Below are positions 1 to 8,327 of a stretch of 64,000 nt of DNA, in pieces. Both the position numbers and the translations under genes were made by a program. The notes below the pieces were generated by a model, which saw nothing but the letters and a program-made list of their open reading frames with translations, searched no databases and was not told the origin of the DNA. Location: assembly GCF_000970025.1 (NCBI RefSeq), contig NZ_CP009528.1, positions 1,475,168 to 1,539,167 on the forward strand, read 5' to 3'. The DNA is from Methanosarcina barkeri MS. Lineage in GTDB: Archaea > Halobacteriota > Methanosarcinia > Methanosarcinales > Methanosarcinaceae. Positions within the stretch are counted from its first letter, which is position 1. Each line of letters starts with the position of its first letter.

Positions 1-2598
1 CTCGGCTTCCGGTTGTAATTCCGAGGGAAGGCCCGCGACCTCATGGGAAATCTCGGAGAGGTCTTCGCTGGAAAGTTTTATCCAGGCTTCGGGTTTTGAG
101 TATTTCTCGACCAACCGTCTCCTTGGACGCACTACGAAGTTATCCAGGTTCATTGAGGCAATTTCATTTTGTAGCGTTTCGGCAACCGAGAAGCGGACTT
201 CGGCTTCAGTTTTTGGTTCACCGTATATTTCCGAGGCCTCGGCACCGGTTGCACAATCGCTGTCAGATTCAAGTTTTCGGTCAAGCTCTGAGAGTAATTC
301 AAGACGTGATTTGAACAGGCGCGTACCAAGCGAATCTCCAAGTGAACCGTCAGTGGTTTCAGGGTTCTGGCTGAAAAACTCCAGGTTCTGGCAATAATCA
401 AAAAGATAAAAGAACTGTTTATCTTTTCCGGGTTCGAAAAGGTCAGGACACAGACGAGTACCACGTCCTACCATCTGCCAGAACTTTGTCCTGGAACGCA
501 CCAGTTTGAAGAACACCAGATTCACGACCTCCGGTACATCGATCCCCGTGTCAAGCATGTCCACTGAGATGGCAATATGCGGGGCTTTTTCTTTTACCGA
601 GAAATTGTCTATCAGGCTCTGGGCGTATTCGGTCTTAAAAGTTATAACACGGGCAAACTCGCCTTTAAAATTCGGATAATTGGCATTGAAACGCTCGGCA
701 ATATACTCAGCATGAGCCTGATTTTTTGCAAAGAGGATAGTTTTGCCCAGGCGGTCACCACCAGCGACTTTCAGGCCCCGTTCCATCAGGTGAGCCAGCA
801 CTTTATCTACGGTGTCTTTGTTAAACAGCCACTTGTTGACGGCTTCGGCTTCCACCCTTTCAGGGATTTCTTCGTCTTCGTCTCCCCAATCCAGAGATTC
901 CCACTGTTCTTTATCCTCGTCTGAGAGGTCGTCGTAATTGATCCCCTGGCGCTGGAACTTCAGTGGCACTGAAACCGCTTTTGGAGGAACCAGGAAACCG
1001 TCTTTTACAGCTTCTTCGAGCTGGTAGGCATCGGTTGGAACACCGGGTTCAAGGTCAAAGAGGCTGTAGGTATTTCGTTCAATTTCATTTTTGGGCGTTG
1101 CTGTAAGGCCCACAAGAAAAGAGTCAAAGTAGTTGAAAATCGCTTTGTACTTCTTGAAAACCGAACGGTGCGCTTCATCAATAATTACAAGGTCGAAATG
1201 CCCGGATCCAAAGCGGCGCTGTCCGTTGTTCATTTCTTCTATCTGCTTCATCATTGTCGGATAAGTTGAAACGAATACTCTCCCGTCGGTGTCCTTTTCC
1301 GTTACAAGGTTCACAGGTGCGGAGTCTGGAAGGTGCCTTTTGAAGGCATTTACTGCCTGGTTGACCAGAGCTACCCTGTCAGCCAGGAAAAGCACGCGTT
1401 TGACCCAGTTGCAGCGCATGAGAAGGTCGCAGAGTGCAATGACTGTACGGGTCTTACCAGCGCCTGTTGCCATTACTACCAGAGCTTTTCTGTCGTTGTC
1501 ATGTTCAAAGGATTCTCCTATGCGCCGGATGGCACGAGTCTGATAGTAGCGGTCTGCAATTTTTGAGTTAATTTTAGCTTCGGAAAGAGACCTGCGGCTG
1601 CTGCGCCGCTGGATAAGGAGTTCAAGTTCGGATTTTTTGTAGAAACCCTGTACCTGTCTTGGAGGATACCTGGAATCGTCCCAGATCCAGTTTTCGTATC
1701 CGTTTGAATAGAAGATCACCGGCCTCTGCCCGAATTGTTTTTCCAGGCAGTCGGCATAGAGTTTTGCCTGCTGCTGGCCGACCTGCGGGTCTCTGGTAGT
1801 GCGCTTTGCTTCAACGAGGGCAAGGGGCTTTCCGTCGTCTCCCCAGAGCACATAGTCTACAAAACCGACCCCGCTTTCGTTTGGCATGCCTGAGACTTCA
1901 AATTCCCTGTCCTGGTCTTTGTCAAGGGCCCAGCCGGCTTCTTTAAGCAGGAGGTCAATGAAGTAGTCGCGAGTCTCAGCTTCGGAATAATCGTGTGTGT
2001 CCGGCTGTAGGGCTGAAGCTTCTTTTGCTTTTGCAACTTCGGCACGCAGGCGTTTTAGTTCTTCGTCCATTGCGGATTTGTCGGCCAGGAGCTCAGAGAG
2101 TTTTTCGTCTTTTTCCCGGAGGCTGGTTTCCAGGTTTTGAAGCTGTTCTATTGTCTGCTTCGGGACTGTTGTTTTTGGAAGGTCATCAGGGTTGAAGCTC
2201 AGCCCGGGCTCAGGCTTTTCTTTTCGCGCATAGGTGCGTGCCAGCCAGTAGGTAATGTGGAAAAGTTCACTCACGGCTGTCACTGAATCATATGCCTGAA
2301 TGGAACTGTTGCTGTGCACAGCCTCGTTTCCAAGCCGGATAATGATACGTGCTTTGTTGAAGATTGCCTCTCCCGCAACTTTTTTGAATGTAGGCTCATG
2401 AATGAGAGCACTCAAATTTTCCTGATACGGCAGGAGCAGTGAATAATCGTACTTATATATCCACTGCACAGCCAGTTCCAGAGCCCTGCGAGCGTAAAAA
2501 CAGGCAGTGCGAGGGTCAGGATAAACTGCATTTGAGGCTTTTTCGGCTGCCTCATACAAAGAAGGCCATTCGGCTTCGAGAAAGGCAAAATTGGTCAT
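1..2598 (-). CDS. hsdR: Type I restriction enzyme R subunit (EcoEI-like), 3' end outside window
   Basis: Motor and nuclease subunit of a type I restriction system. It cuts DNA after ATP-driven translocation once HsdM/HsdS finds unmethylated sites. The frame is open for 866 codons from the ATG at 2598 to the left edge, so the C-terminus is missing. In order: an N-terminal DUF4145-like helical region (about residues 10-120), a charged coiled coil (about 150-205), the HsdR nuclease domain with a D...ALVEAK (PD-(D/E)xK) core near residue 260, a helicase Walker A (ATGAGKTRT) near 375, the DEAH box (IIDEAHRS) near 471, GLTATPK, and helicase motif VI (MVGRGTRLCPD). The start ATG shares one base with the TAA stop of the upstream DUF262 gene, so translation is probably coupled. 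Domain order matches the EcoEI/type IC R proteins. Subunit identity is secure; the recognition site is unknown. Confidence 0.94.
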   Translation of the reverse strand, partial: MTNFAFLEAEWPSLYEAAEKASNAVYPDPRTACFYARRALELAVQWIYKYDYSLLLPYQENLSALIHEPTFKKVAGEAIFNKARIIIRLGNEAVHSNSSIQAYDSVTAVSELFHITYWLARTYARKEKPEPGLSFNPDDLPKTTVPKQTIEQLQNLETSLREKDEKLSELLADKSAMDEELKRLRAEVAKAKEASALQPDTHDYSEAETRDYFIDLLLKEAGWALDKDQDREFEVSGMPNESGVGFVDYVLWGDDGKPLALVEAKRTTRDPQVGQQQAKLYADCLEKQFGQRPVIFYSNGYENWIWDDSRYPPRQVQGFYKKSELELLIQRRSSRRSLSEAKINSKIADRYYQTRAIRRIGESFEHDNDRKALVVMATGAGKTRTVIALCDLLMRCNWVKRVLFLADRVALVNQAVNAFKRHLPDSAPVNLVTEKDTDGRVFVSTYPTMMKQIEEMNNGQRRFGSGHFDLVIIDEAHRSVFKKYKAIFNYFDSFLVGLTATPKNEIERNTYSLFDLEPGVPTDAYQLEEAVKDGFLVPPKAVSVPLKFQRQGINYDDLSDEDKEQWESLDWGDEDEEIPERVEAEAVNKWLFNKDTVDKVLAHLMERGLKVAGGDRLGKTILFAKNQAHAEYIAERFNANYPNFKGEFARVITFKTEYAQSLIDNFSVKEKAPHIAISVDMLDTGIDVPEVVNLVFFKLVRSRTKFWQMVGRGTRLCPDLFEPGKDKQFFYLFDYCQNLEFFSQNPETTDGSLGDSLGTRLFKSRLELLSELDRKLESDSDCATGAEASEIYGEPKTEAEVRFSVAETLQNEIASMNLDNFVVRPRRRLVEKYSKPEAWIKLSSEDLSEISHEVAGLPSELQPEAE

Positions 2599-4706
2599 TA
2601 ATATCCTCCGTTACTCATCTGGTGTTCGAAAGATTGCCGCACCAGACCTATTACATAGGGCAGTTCATTCAGTGATCCGAGGCCGACTTTTACGTCGCCA
2701 TTCCCCCAACAACCGACATCGGAAACATCCTTGCAGAGCCCTCTTGGGTCGTTTATGTCAGAAAAAGGCAGATTGAGAGACAGGATCAGCCGTTTAGCTT
2801 GTGGGACTACATCCACAAAGTTAGTCTCAGCTTTATAGGCGACATAGAGCTTGAGAAACTCCTCGGTTACACAGGGATCAAGAGCCAATACTTCCTTGCG
2901 GAAGGCTTCGAAAAGCTCATGCACTGTTCCCGTTAACAGGTATGGATGGTCTTCAATTGTGTAACCAGATGCTGTAGCCTTTGGCCTGTACGCTTCAAAG
3001 GTATCGTTAGTCAGTTTTGGCATTGCCCATACATTGAGAGCTATTTCTGCCAGCCTGCTTGCCCTTTCTTTAATAGTCTCTTCATTCCACTGGTCGAGCT
3101 GACCAAGCCCTTTATTGAGCTTGAGAGGGCTTTCTTTAAAACCGCCAGGCATGTCACGTTTCTCTGTGAAGGACCTGTCACTATATTCTGAGTTGTAACC
3201 AGTGAGTGTGAGGTTGCCAAGGGTATGCAGCCACGTTTCGTGAATTCGTTTCCATTCTGTGCCAAGTTCTGTTTTCCAGGCTGTGGAGAGATTCTCATTC
3301 TGTGGCATTATATGTTCGATAGTATACTCATCTACCTGCACACGTTCTTTACGTCCATAGTTTTCCAAACGTCTGATCCAATAGCTGCGGCTTCGGAAGT
3401 TGTAGAGGTCTCGGATTTTCAATTCACGCCTGAACTCCTCATCGTTTGGAAAGCGGCGATATGATGGCAACTGAAAAAAGTGTACCTGAATGCTTTTGAG
3501 ATAATGGTCCTTTTTTAGATATCTGGAAAAGGTTGCAAAGGTCTTGTTCATTGAGTTTGTGGGAATAGAGCAGATAGCACGCCGGAACACATAGGATTCG
3601 ATCAGCCGAACTGCTGCAACAAAGTCTTCCCTTGACAGCATTCCGGTTGCATAGTCGTGATAGAGTTCGAGCAAGAATGGATAAGCTACATCTACTCTAA
3701 GCTCGCGTAAGTCGTGGAAGGCAAGTTTCAAATCAGGATCTGTCTCTTTTCCGAGAGCCATAGCGCAGAAGTAGCGGGAAAAGGTCCGGATGTCGGCTAC
3801 AAGCGCTTCTACTCCTGCCTGTGCCGTTTTTGTGGAATTAGCATGAACCTTAAACGCTTCATAGACTTCCCCTATTCTGGGAATCTCTCCTGTTTTAACA
3901 GTCAAATAGTGGCGCATGAAACCGTCGAACTGCTCACTGTAGGCTTCCTGTCCGAAATCCACTTCCATTGGCCGCCAGTACTGTTCATAAAGCCTTGTCT
4001 GTAATTGCGGTTCCAGTCCCATAAGGATGTAGTTGCGGATCAGGTCAGCCTGGCTGAGTTCCTTGCCCGTTGAGTTCATGCTTTCAAAAATGAGCTGCGG
4101 GTTGTCCTGATCGCGATTGAGCGCGATATCAACCACTATAAGTTTGGCCAGCCCTTTACACAGAGGAGTTAGATCATCTTTACATCCGGCAATCCATGAT
4201 TCGAAAAGTTTGAAATTTTCCGTTACTCGCAGAGAAAACTCCTTTGGCTGCTCTCTGTTGGAGACAATAGAGGTAAGCGAGTCTTTATCCGTCTGAGAAA
4301 GGATAAGTTTGTAATATTTTTCCCCTTCTTCCTCAGGGTTGAGCAGATAATAATTTCGAAGTTTGCGAGGAGAAAATCCTTCAAGAGGCTCGCGATTATT
4401 CTCATCCAGTTTTTCAAGCGCTCTGGCAAGAGCAGCTATCAGCAATGTTACTGTTGTCAGGCGCTGCTGTCCGTCGATTACGAGCAGAGGAGACTGGCTT
4501 GACACCTGATAAATCCCTTTTTCTATGTAGACAATAGAACCAACAAAGTGAGCTGAGATATCATCATTATTGCCTGTGCGGAGAATATCGTCCCATAGCT
4601 GACGACACTCTTTTTCAGTCCACGAGTAAGTGCGCTGGTATATGGGAATCACAAATTGAGGGGATTTTCTGAGAAAATCAAGCAATTTGGCTTCAGTGGC
4701 TTTCAT
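2598..4706 (-). CDS. DUF262/HNH (DUF1524)/DUF5655 protein inside the type I RM operon
   Basis: A 702-residue GmrSD/DndB-like protein. The N-terminal DUF262 domain has the QRTYSW motif at residues 24-29 and the DGQQRLTT motif at 78-85, a putative NTP-binding, ParB-like core. The DUF1524 HNH region near 460-510 reads YTIEHIMPQ...LGNLTLTGYNSEYSD and carries the expected catalytic His and Asn. The last 130 residues look like DUF5655. In GmrSD and BrxU proteins these domains make modification-dependent type IV nucleases. The gene overlaps hsdS by 14 nt (start at 4706) and hsdR by one base, so it is an integral operon member. Its role here is inferred: either a modified-DNA nuclease complementing the type I enzyme, or a regulator of it. 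Both active-site motifs look intact. Confidence 0.9.
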   Translation of the reverse strand: MKATEAKLLDFLRKSPQFVIPIYQRTYSWTEKECRQLWDDILRTGNNDDISAHFVGSIVYIEKGIYQVSSQSPLLVIDGQQRLTTVTLLIAALARALEKLDENNREPLEGFSPRKLRNYYLLNPEEEGEKYYKLILSQTDKDSLTSIVSNREQPKEFSLRVTENFKLFESWIAGCKDDLTPLCKGLAKLIVVDIALNRDQDNPQLIFESMNSTGKELSQADLIRNYILMGLEPQLQTRLYEQYWRPMEVDFGQEAYSEQFDGFMRHYLTVKTGEIPRIGEVYEAFKVHANSTKTAQAGVEALVADIRTFSRYFCAMALGKETDPDLKLAFHDLRELRVDVAYPFLLELYHDYATGMLSREDFVAAVRLIESYVFRRAICSIPTNSMNKTFATFSRYLKKDHYLKSIQVHFFQLPSYRRFPNDEEFRRELKIRDLYNFRSRSYWIRRLENYGRKERVQVDEYTIEHIMPQNENLSTAWKTELGTEWKRIHETWLHTLGNLTLTGYNSEYSDRSFTEKRDMPGGFKESPLKLNKGLGQLDQWNEETIKERASRLAEIALNVWAMPKLTNDTFEAYRPKATASGYTIEDHPYLLTGTVHELFEAFRKEVLALDPCVTEEFLKLYVAYKAETNFVDVVPQAKRLILSLNLPFSDINDPRGLCKDVSDVGCWGNGDVKVGLGSLNELPYVIGLVRQSFEHQMSNGGY

Positions 4707-5898
4707 GTTCTAATTCCCCCCTGAAAGCCCGGTACTGGAGAGAGGAAAAAAGATCATCCAGTTCTGCCAGCGAGGCTTTGTGAACTGTTTTTAATTTTTC
4801 GATTGAAGCAGTTCGGAAGGCGAACTCTTGTTGTATTTTGAGGGGTGGAAGAGGAATTTCAATCTTACCCAAACCATCTTGATTTATTGTATGCTGGCCA
4901 GCTGATGTTTTCCTATGTAAGGCAATTTCTCTTTTACCACGAGGTCCATTTAACATGTATACAAGGAATTTTCCGTCTACTTTTGATTGATCTGTTTTCA
5001 CACGCATAATGTGATCATTAAAATATACAGGTTCACTAAACCCTTCGAATAACGCACATCGTCCAACATAGTCAGGGTTCCCGTTTACACGAATGAAAAG
5101 AAGATCATTGACTGATATTTTATATCGACTTGATTCTTGGTAGCTAAGAGATATTCGGTTTACATCACTAAAATCAATCCAACCTTCACGAATATCGCGA
5201 AGGCGAAGAACTATATCTGTACCTTCATCTGATCCTTTTCGCCTTCGAGTTAAGCCATTAGTGACATCCGTAAGCAAAGCTCCAATTGAGCAAATTTCCC
5301 ATTCCTTTGGATTAGTTATAGGGTCACCGAACATATCTATAAAAATAGATTGAACAAGTTCATCAAGCTGGGCAAGGATAGCTCTGCGTTTAGCTCGAAG
5401 AGCCTCCGCACGGTCCAGAATATCTGCAATTCTCTTTTGTTCCTCTAACGAAGGAAGGAGAATCTTCACTTTTTTAAGGTCTGAAAGAATTATTCTCCGA
5501 ATTGCGGAACCAGTTTTTCGCTTTAGTGCATCTTCAAGCACTGTAGGTGAGCGTAAAACATGTCCAAAATACATAGAGTCAACTGTATTCTTTTTTGGCC
5601 TTAAAATCGCCAATGAAGATAGAACTGCAAATGGCCTATTCGTTGTAACAACGTGAACCTTTCCTACAGTACCATCCTTCGAGAAAAGAACGTCACCTTT
5701 TTGTGGTGCAGAATTGCCTTCTTTTGCTGCAATGTAATCTTCTGTGGTGATGAACGAGCAATTGACAAAATCCATCTCTGAGTCTGTAACATCTTTTACT
5801 GTCAAGAACGGAATTCCATTACCTGTATTTTTTGGAGTATAATGGGTGCCGTCTGTGACAATCTCACAGGCTTCCTCTACTGTTATAAGAGGACTCAT
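4693..5898 (-). CDS. hsdS: Type I restriction-modification specificity subunit
   Basis: DNA-recognition subunit that joins HsdM for methylation and HsdM+HsdR for restriction. Its 401 residues show the usual two-fold plan. Target recognition domain 1 is followed by a conserved helix (PSLEEQKRIADILDRAEALR, near 145-165). Target recognition domain 2 is followed by a second conserved helix (PPLKIQQEFAFRTASIEKLK) and the closing AFRGEL motif. The start ATG overlaps the hsdM stop by 4 nt (ATGA). The recognition domains are visibly more AT-rich than hsdM and hsdR, as expected for a subunit diversified by recombination. The DNA target cannot be read from sequence. No second, silent hsdS cassette is present. 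Confidence 0.95.
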   Translation of the reverse strand: MSPLITVEEACEIVTDGTHYTPKNTGNGIPFLTVKDVTDSEMDFVNCSFITTEDYIAAKEGNSAPQKGDVLFSKDGTVGKVHVVTTNRPFAVLSSLAILRPKKNTVDSMYFGHVLRSPTVLEDALKRKTGSAIRRIILSDLKKVKILLPSLEEQKRIADILDRAEALRAKRRAILAQLDELVQSIFIDMFGDPITNPKEWEICSIGALLTDVTNGLTRRRKGSDEGTDIVLRLRDIREGWIDFSDVNRISLSYQESSRYKISVNDLLFIRVNGNPDYVGRCALFEGFSEPVYFNDHIMRVKTDQSKVDGKFLVYMLNGPRGKREIALHRKTSAGQHTINQDGLGKIEIPLPPLKIQQEFAFRTASIEKLKTVHKASLAELDDLFSSLQYRAFRGELEHESH

Positions 5899-7433
5899 CC
5901 TAACATCCCTTCCAGTTCGTTCATCCCCTGCTGAATCTCCACTTCCAGCTTTGCGAGGCTTTCAAGTATCTCTTTCGGGGCTCTGTATTCCACTTCTTCA
6001 TACACAACTTCCTTGTAGCGGTTGAGGGAAAGGTCGTAACCCTGGGCTGCGATGTCGGCTTTTGGCACGCAGAAGCTCTGCTCGGTCCTGGCGCGTTTAA
6101 GTTCACTGTTATTGCGCTCCTGCCAGCGAGCAAGGACGTCAGGAAGGTTATTTTTGGCGTGTTCGTCTTCGTTAAGCCCGGTTGAAGGGACAGGGCCCAG
6201 TTTATCCTCGCTCAAAAGCGGGCTCCGTTTATCGTCAAGGCTCCAGCCGTCGGCCTGCATATCGTAGAACCAGACATGGTCCGTGCCTCCCGAATTTGTT
6301 TTCGTGAAAAGGAGGATAGCAGTTGAAACGCCGGCATATGGCTTGAAAACGCCGCCCGGAAGTGAGACAACCGCGTCAAGCTTCTGCTCCTCAACAAGCA
6401 TGCGGCGAAGCTCCTTATGGGCTTTGCTTGAGCCGAAAAGCACGCCGTCAGGAACGATAACAGCCGCCCGTCCGCCTGGCTTTAAAAGGCGCATGAAAAG
6501 GGCAACGAAAAGCAGTTCGGTCTTTTTGGTCTTGACGACCTTCAAGAGTTCCTTAGAAGTGCTCTCATAGTCCAGCGAGCCGGCAAAAGGAGGATTTGCA
6601 AGGACAAGAGTATAAGCTTCTTCGTCGCTGGAATAGTCCTGGGCAAGAGAGTCGCGGTAGCGGATGTCCGGGTTTTCCACGCCGTGCAGGAGCATATTCA
6701 TGCTGCCTATGCGGAGCATGATATGGTCGAAATCAAAGCCGTGGAACATATTCTGGTGGAAGTGCTGTTTCAGCTTTTCGTCGTGCAGGATATTCGGGTA
6801 GTGTTCCCTCAGGTATTCGCCTGCACACATCAAAAATCCGGCTGTCCCGCATGCAGGGTCGCATATGATGTCTGTCGGCTGCGGGGAAGTTAGCTCTACC
6901 ATCAGGCGGATAATGTGGCGAGGGGTCCTGAACTGGCCGTTTTGCCCTGCGGTTGCGATCTTGCTGAGCATGTATTCGTAGAGGTCGCCTTTGGTATCAC
7001 GGTCTTCCATTGGCACATCGTCAAGAAGGTCCACCACTCTTGAAAGCAGGGCAGGCGTGGGTATGGTGAAGCGGGCGCCTTCCATGTGTTTGGCATAGGT
7101 TGAGTCGTCTCCGCCCAGGGTCCGCAGGAAGGGGAAAACATGTTCGCTGACTATTGTAAACATCTCTGCCGGAGTAAAGTTCTTGAAATGGGACCAGCGC
7201 AGGTCTTCGTAAGATCGGCCTTTCTCGTCCCCGCCTTCAGGAAAAATATGGCGTTCCATAGGGCGTTTAAGGCGGACTGATTTGTTTTCTTCAAGCGTCT
7301 GGAGGTCGTCCAGCCTCCGTAAAAATAGCAGGTAGGTAATTTGTTCGATAACCTCGAGAGGGTTGGCTATGCCGCCGGACCAGAAAGTGTCCCATATGCG
7401 GTCGATTTTGTTTTTCAGTTCACCTGTGATCAT
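5895..7433 (-). CDS. hsdM: Type I restriction-modification N6-adenine methyltransferase subunit
   Basis: Modification subunit that methylates adenine on both strands of the HsdS-defined site using S-adenosylmethionine. The 512-residue protein has an N-terminal HsdM helical domain, the SAM-binding motif DPACGTAGFL near residue 195 and the catalytic NPPF motif (LVLANPPFAGS) near 280, characteristic of gamma-class N6-adenine methyltransferases. The ATG at 7433 follows AGAGGAATAACA, a good ribosome-binding site, and is the first gene of the operon. The gene ends 4 nt inside hsdS. Nothing suggests inactivation. Confidence 0.97.
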   Translation of the reverse strand: MITGELKNKIDRIWDTFWSGGIANPLEVIEQITYLLFLRRLDDLQTLEENKSVRLKRPMERHIFPEGGDEKGRSYEDLRWSHFKNFTPAEMFTIVSEHVFPFLRTLGGDDSTYAKHMEGARFTIPTPALLSRVVDLLDDVPMEDRDTKGDLYEYMLSKIATAGQNGQFRTPRHIIRLMVELTSPQPTDIICDPACGTAGFLMCAGEYLREHYPNILHDEKLKQHFHQNMFHGFDFDHIMLRIGSMNMLLHGVENPDIRYRDSLAQDYSSDEEAYTLVLANPPFAGSLDYESTSKELLKVVKTKKTELLFVALFMRLLKPGGRAAVIVPDGVLFGSSKAHKELRRMLVEEQKLDAVVSLPGGVFKPYAGVSTAILLFTKTNSGGTDHVWFYDMQADGWSLDDKRSPLLSEDKLGPVPSTGLNEDEHAKNNLPDVLARWQERNNSELKRARTEQSFCVPKADIAAQGYDLSLNRYKEVVYEEVEYRAPKEILESLAKLEVEIQQGMNELEGMLG

Positions 7434-7807
7434 TGTTATTCCTCTAAATCATGGAGGTTGGAATGCATGGAAAGAGCAAGCACATGGAAATGATTCTCAT
7501 ATTTTTTAGGGATACGCTGTCTATCCTGTGCCTCTCAGTTAGTGGTTTTGTGATTTTTTTGTCGTGTACTCAGTTATTCCCGTTTATTTTTAACTTTTGC
7601 TCTTTTTTACGAATTTTCACATTAAGGGGGGTAAGTTCCACTATCTTAAATCATGATTTTTCTTTTGAATGATATTATACAGTTCATATTATAACAGTTA
7701 GTAAAAATAAATGTTTTTGAATTGACTTTTTAACCTTAATAAAAATTTTCTGTTTACGTGCTGGTTTTTCAATAAGATATTCTAAAAAGAGGAGAGACGA
7801 CTGATGG
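7434..7807. other. Intergenic region upstream of hsdM
   Basis: AT-rich spacer that must contain the leftward promoter of the RM operon. I see no gene or tRNA. The only near-complete plus-strand frame (7451-7672) has no convincing ribosome-binding site or protein-like composition. An exact TATA box could not be assigned because several AT-rich stretches qualify. Confidence 0.5.
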
Positions 7808-8152
7808 ATGAAACAAGTTATGACAAGTCTATTTCTATTGTTCAATTGGGAGTTTAGTAAAAATCTCAGTAGCGACCTTACCGGTGTTACTGTTCCAGAA
7901 ACGGCCTTACCGGTGTTACTGTTCCAGAAAACGGCTCAAACTCCCGTACCTGCAAAAAGTAGCTCAAAAGATGACAATGTCACAGAACAGGCTGATAACC
8001 AGGGGCAAACTTTGATAAGAAGCGAAGTTAAGGAATCAGCAGTACTTGAACTGAAAAAAATAAAAAGAAAGGTAACTACTCAGCGTAGGAAAAACAATCT
8101 CAATAGGCATCTTCTTAAATCTAAAATGGGCAAAATCCTATTAATTAATTAA
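7808..8152 (+). CDS. Doubtful 114-aa reading frame, possibly a broken gene
   Basis: A basic, low-complexity frame with no recognised domain. Its N-terminal third crosses a tandem duplication (7876-7934) whose two units differ by one A. The same DNA is therefore translated in two different frames: LTGVTVPE in the first unit and LPVLLFQK in the second. That pattern suggests a remnant that tolerated a frameshifting duplication rather than a selected protein. The end of the frame runs into a TAAT repeat. The first ATG (7808) follows GAGGAGAGACGACTGATGG, which is a plausible ribosome-binding region, so an expressed small protein cannot be excluded. Confidence 0.25.
   Translation: MKQVMTSLFLLFNWEFSKNLSSDLTGVTVPETALPVLLFQKTAQTPVPAKSSSKDDNVTEQADNQGQTLIRSEVKESAVLELKKIKRKVTTQRRKNNLNRHLLKSKMGKILLIN
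7876..7934 (+). repeat. Two-copy 29/30-bp tandem duplication
   Basis: The unit beginning CCTTACCGGTGTTACTGTTC occurs at 7876-7904 and again at 7905-7934. The second unit has one extra A before its final ACGG. The single-base difference shifts the reading frame of anything translated through it. Confidence 0.9.
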
Positions 8153-8170
8153 TTAATTAATTAATTAATT
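8139..8170. repeat. TAAT tetranucleotide repeat
   Basis: An uninterrupted run of about eight TAAT (ATTA) units between the end of the doubtful 114-aa frame and the PEP carboxylase gene. Simple sequence repeat with no visible function. Confidence 0.95.
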
Positions 8171-8327
8171 TTTCACAACTGTTGCTACTGCTCGTGCTTT
8201 TTGGTTTTGTACAGTTGATAATTCTACGGTTATGAAACCTTAATATCAATATCAGTAAGCCTATTTTTCGTACGCTGAATAAATACAAAGAAAAAAAAGA
8301 AAGTTAACCGTTCGGAGATGGAATTAC

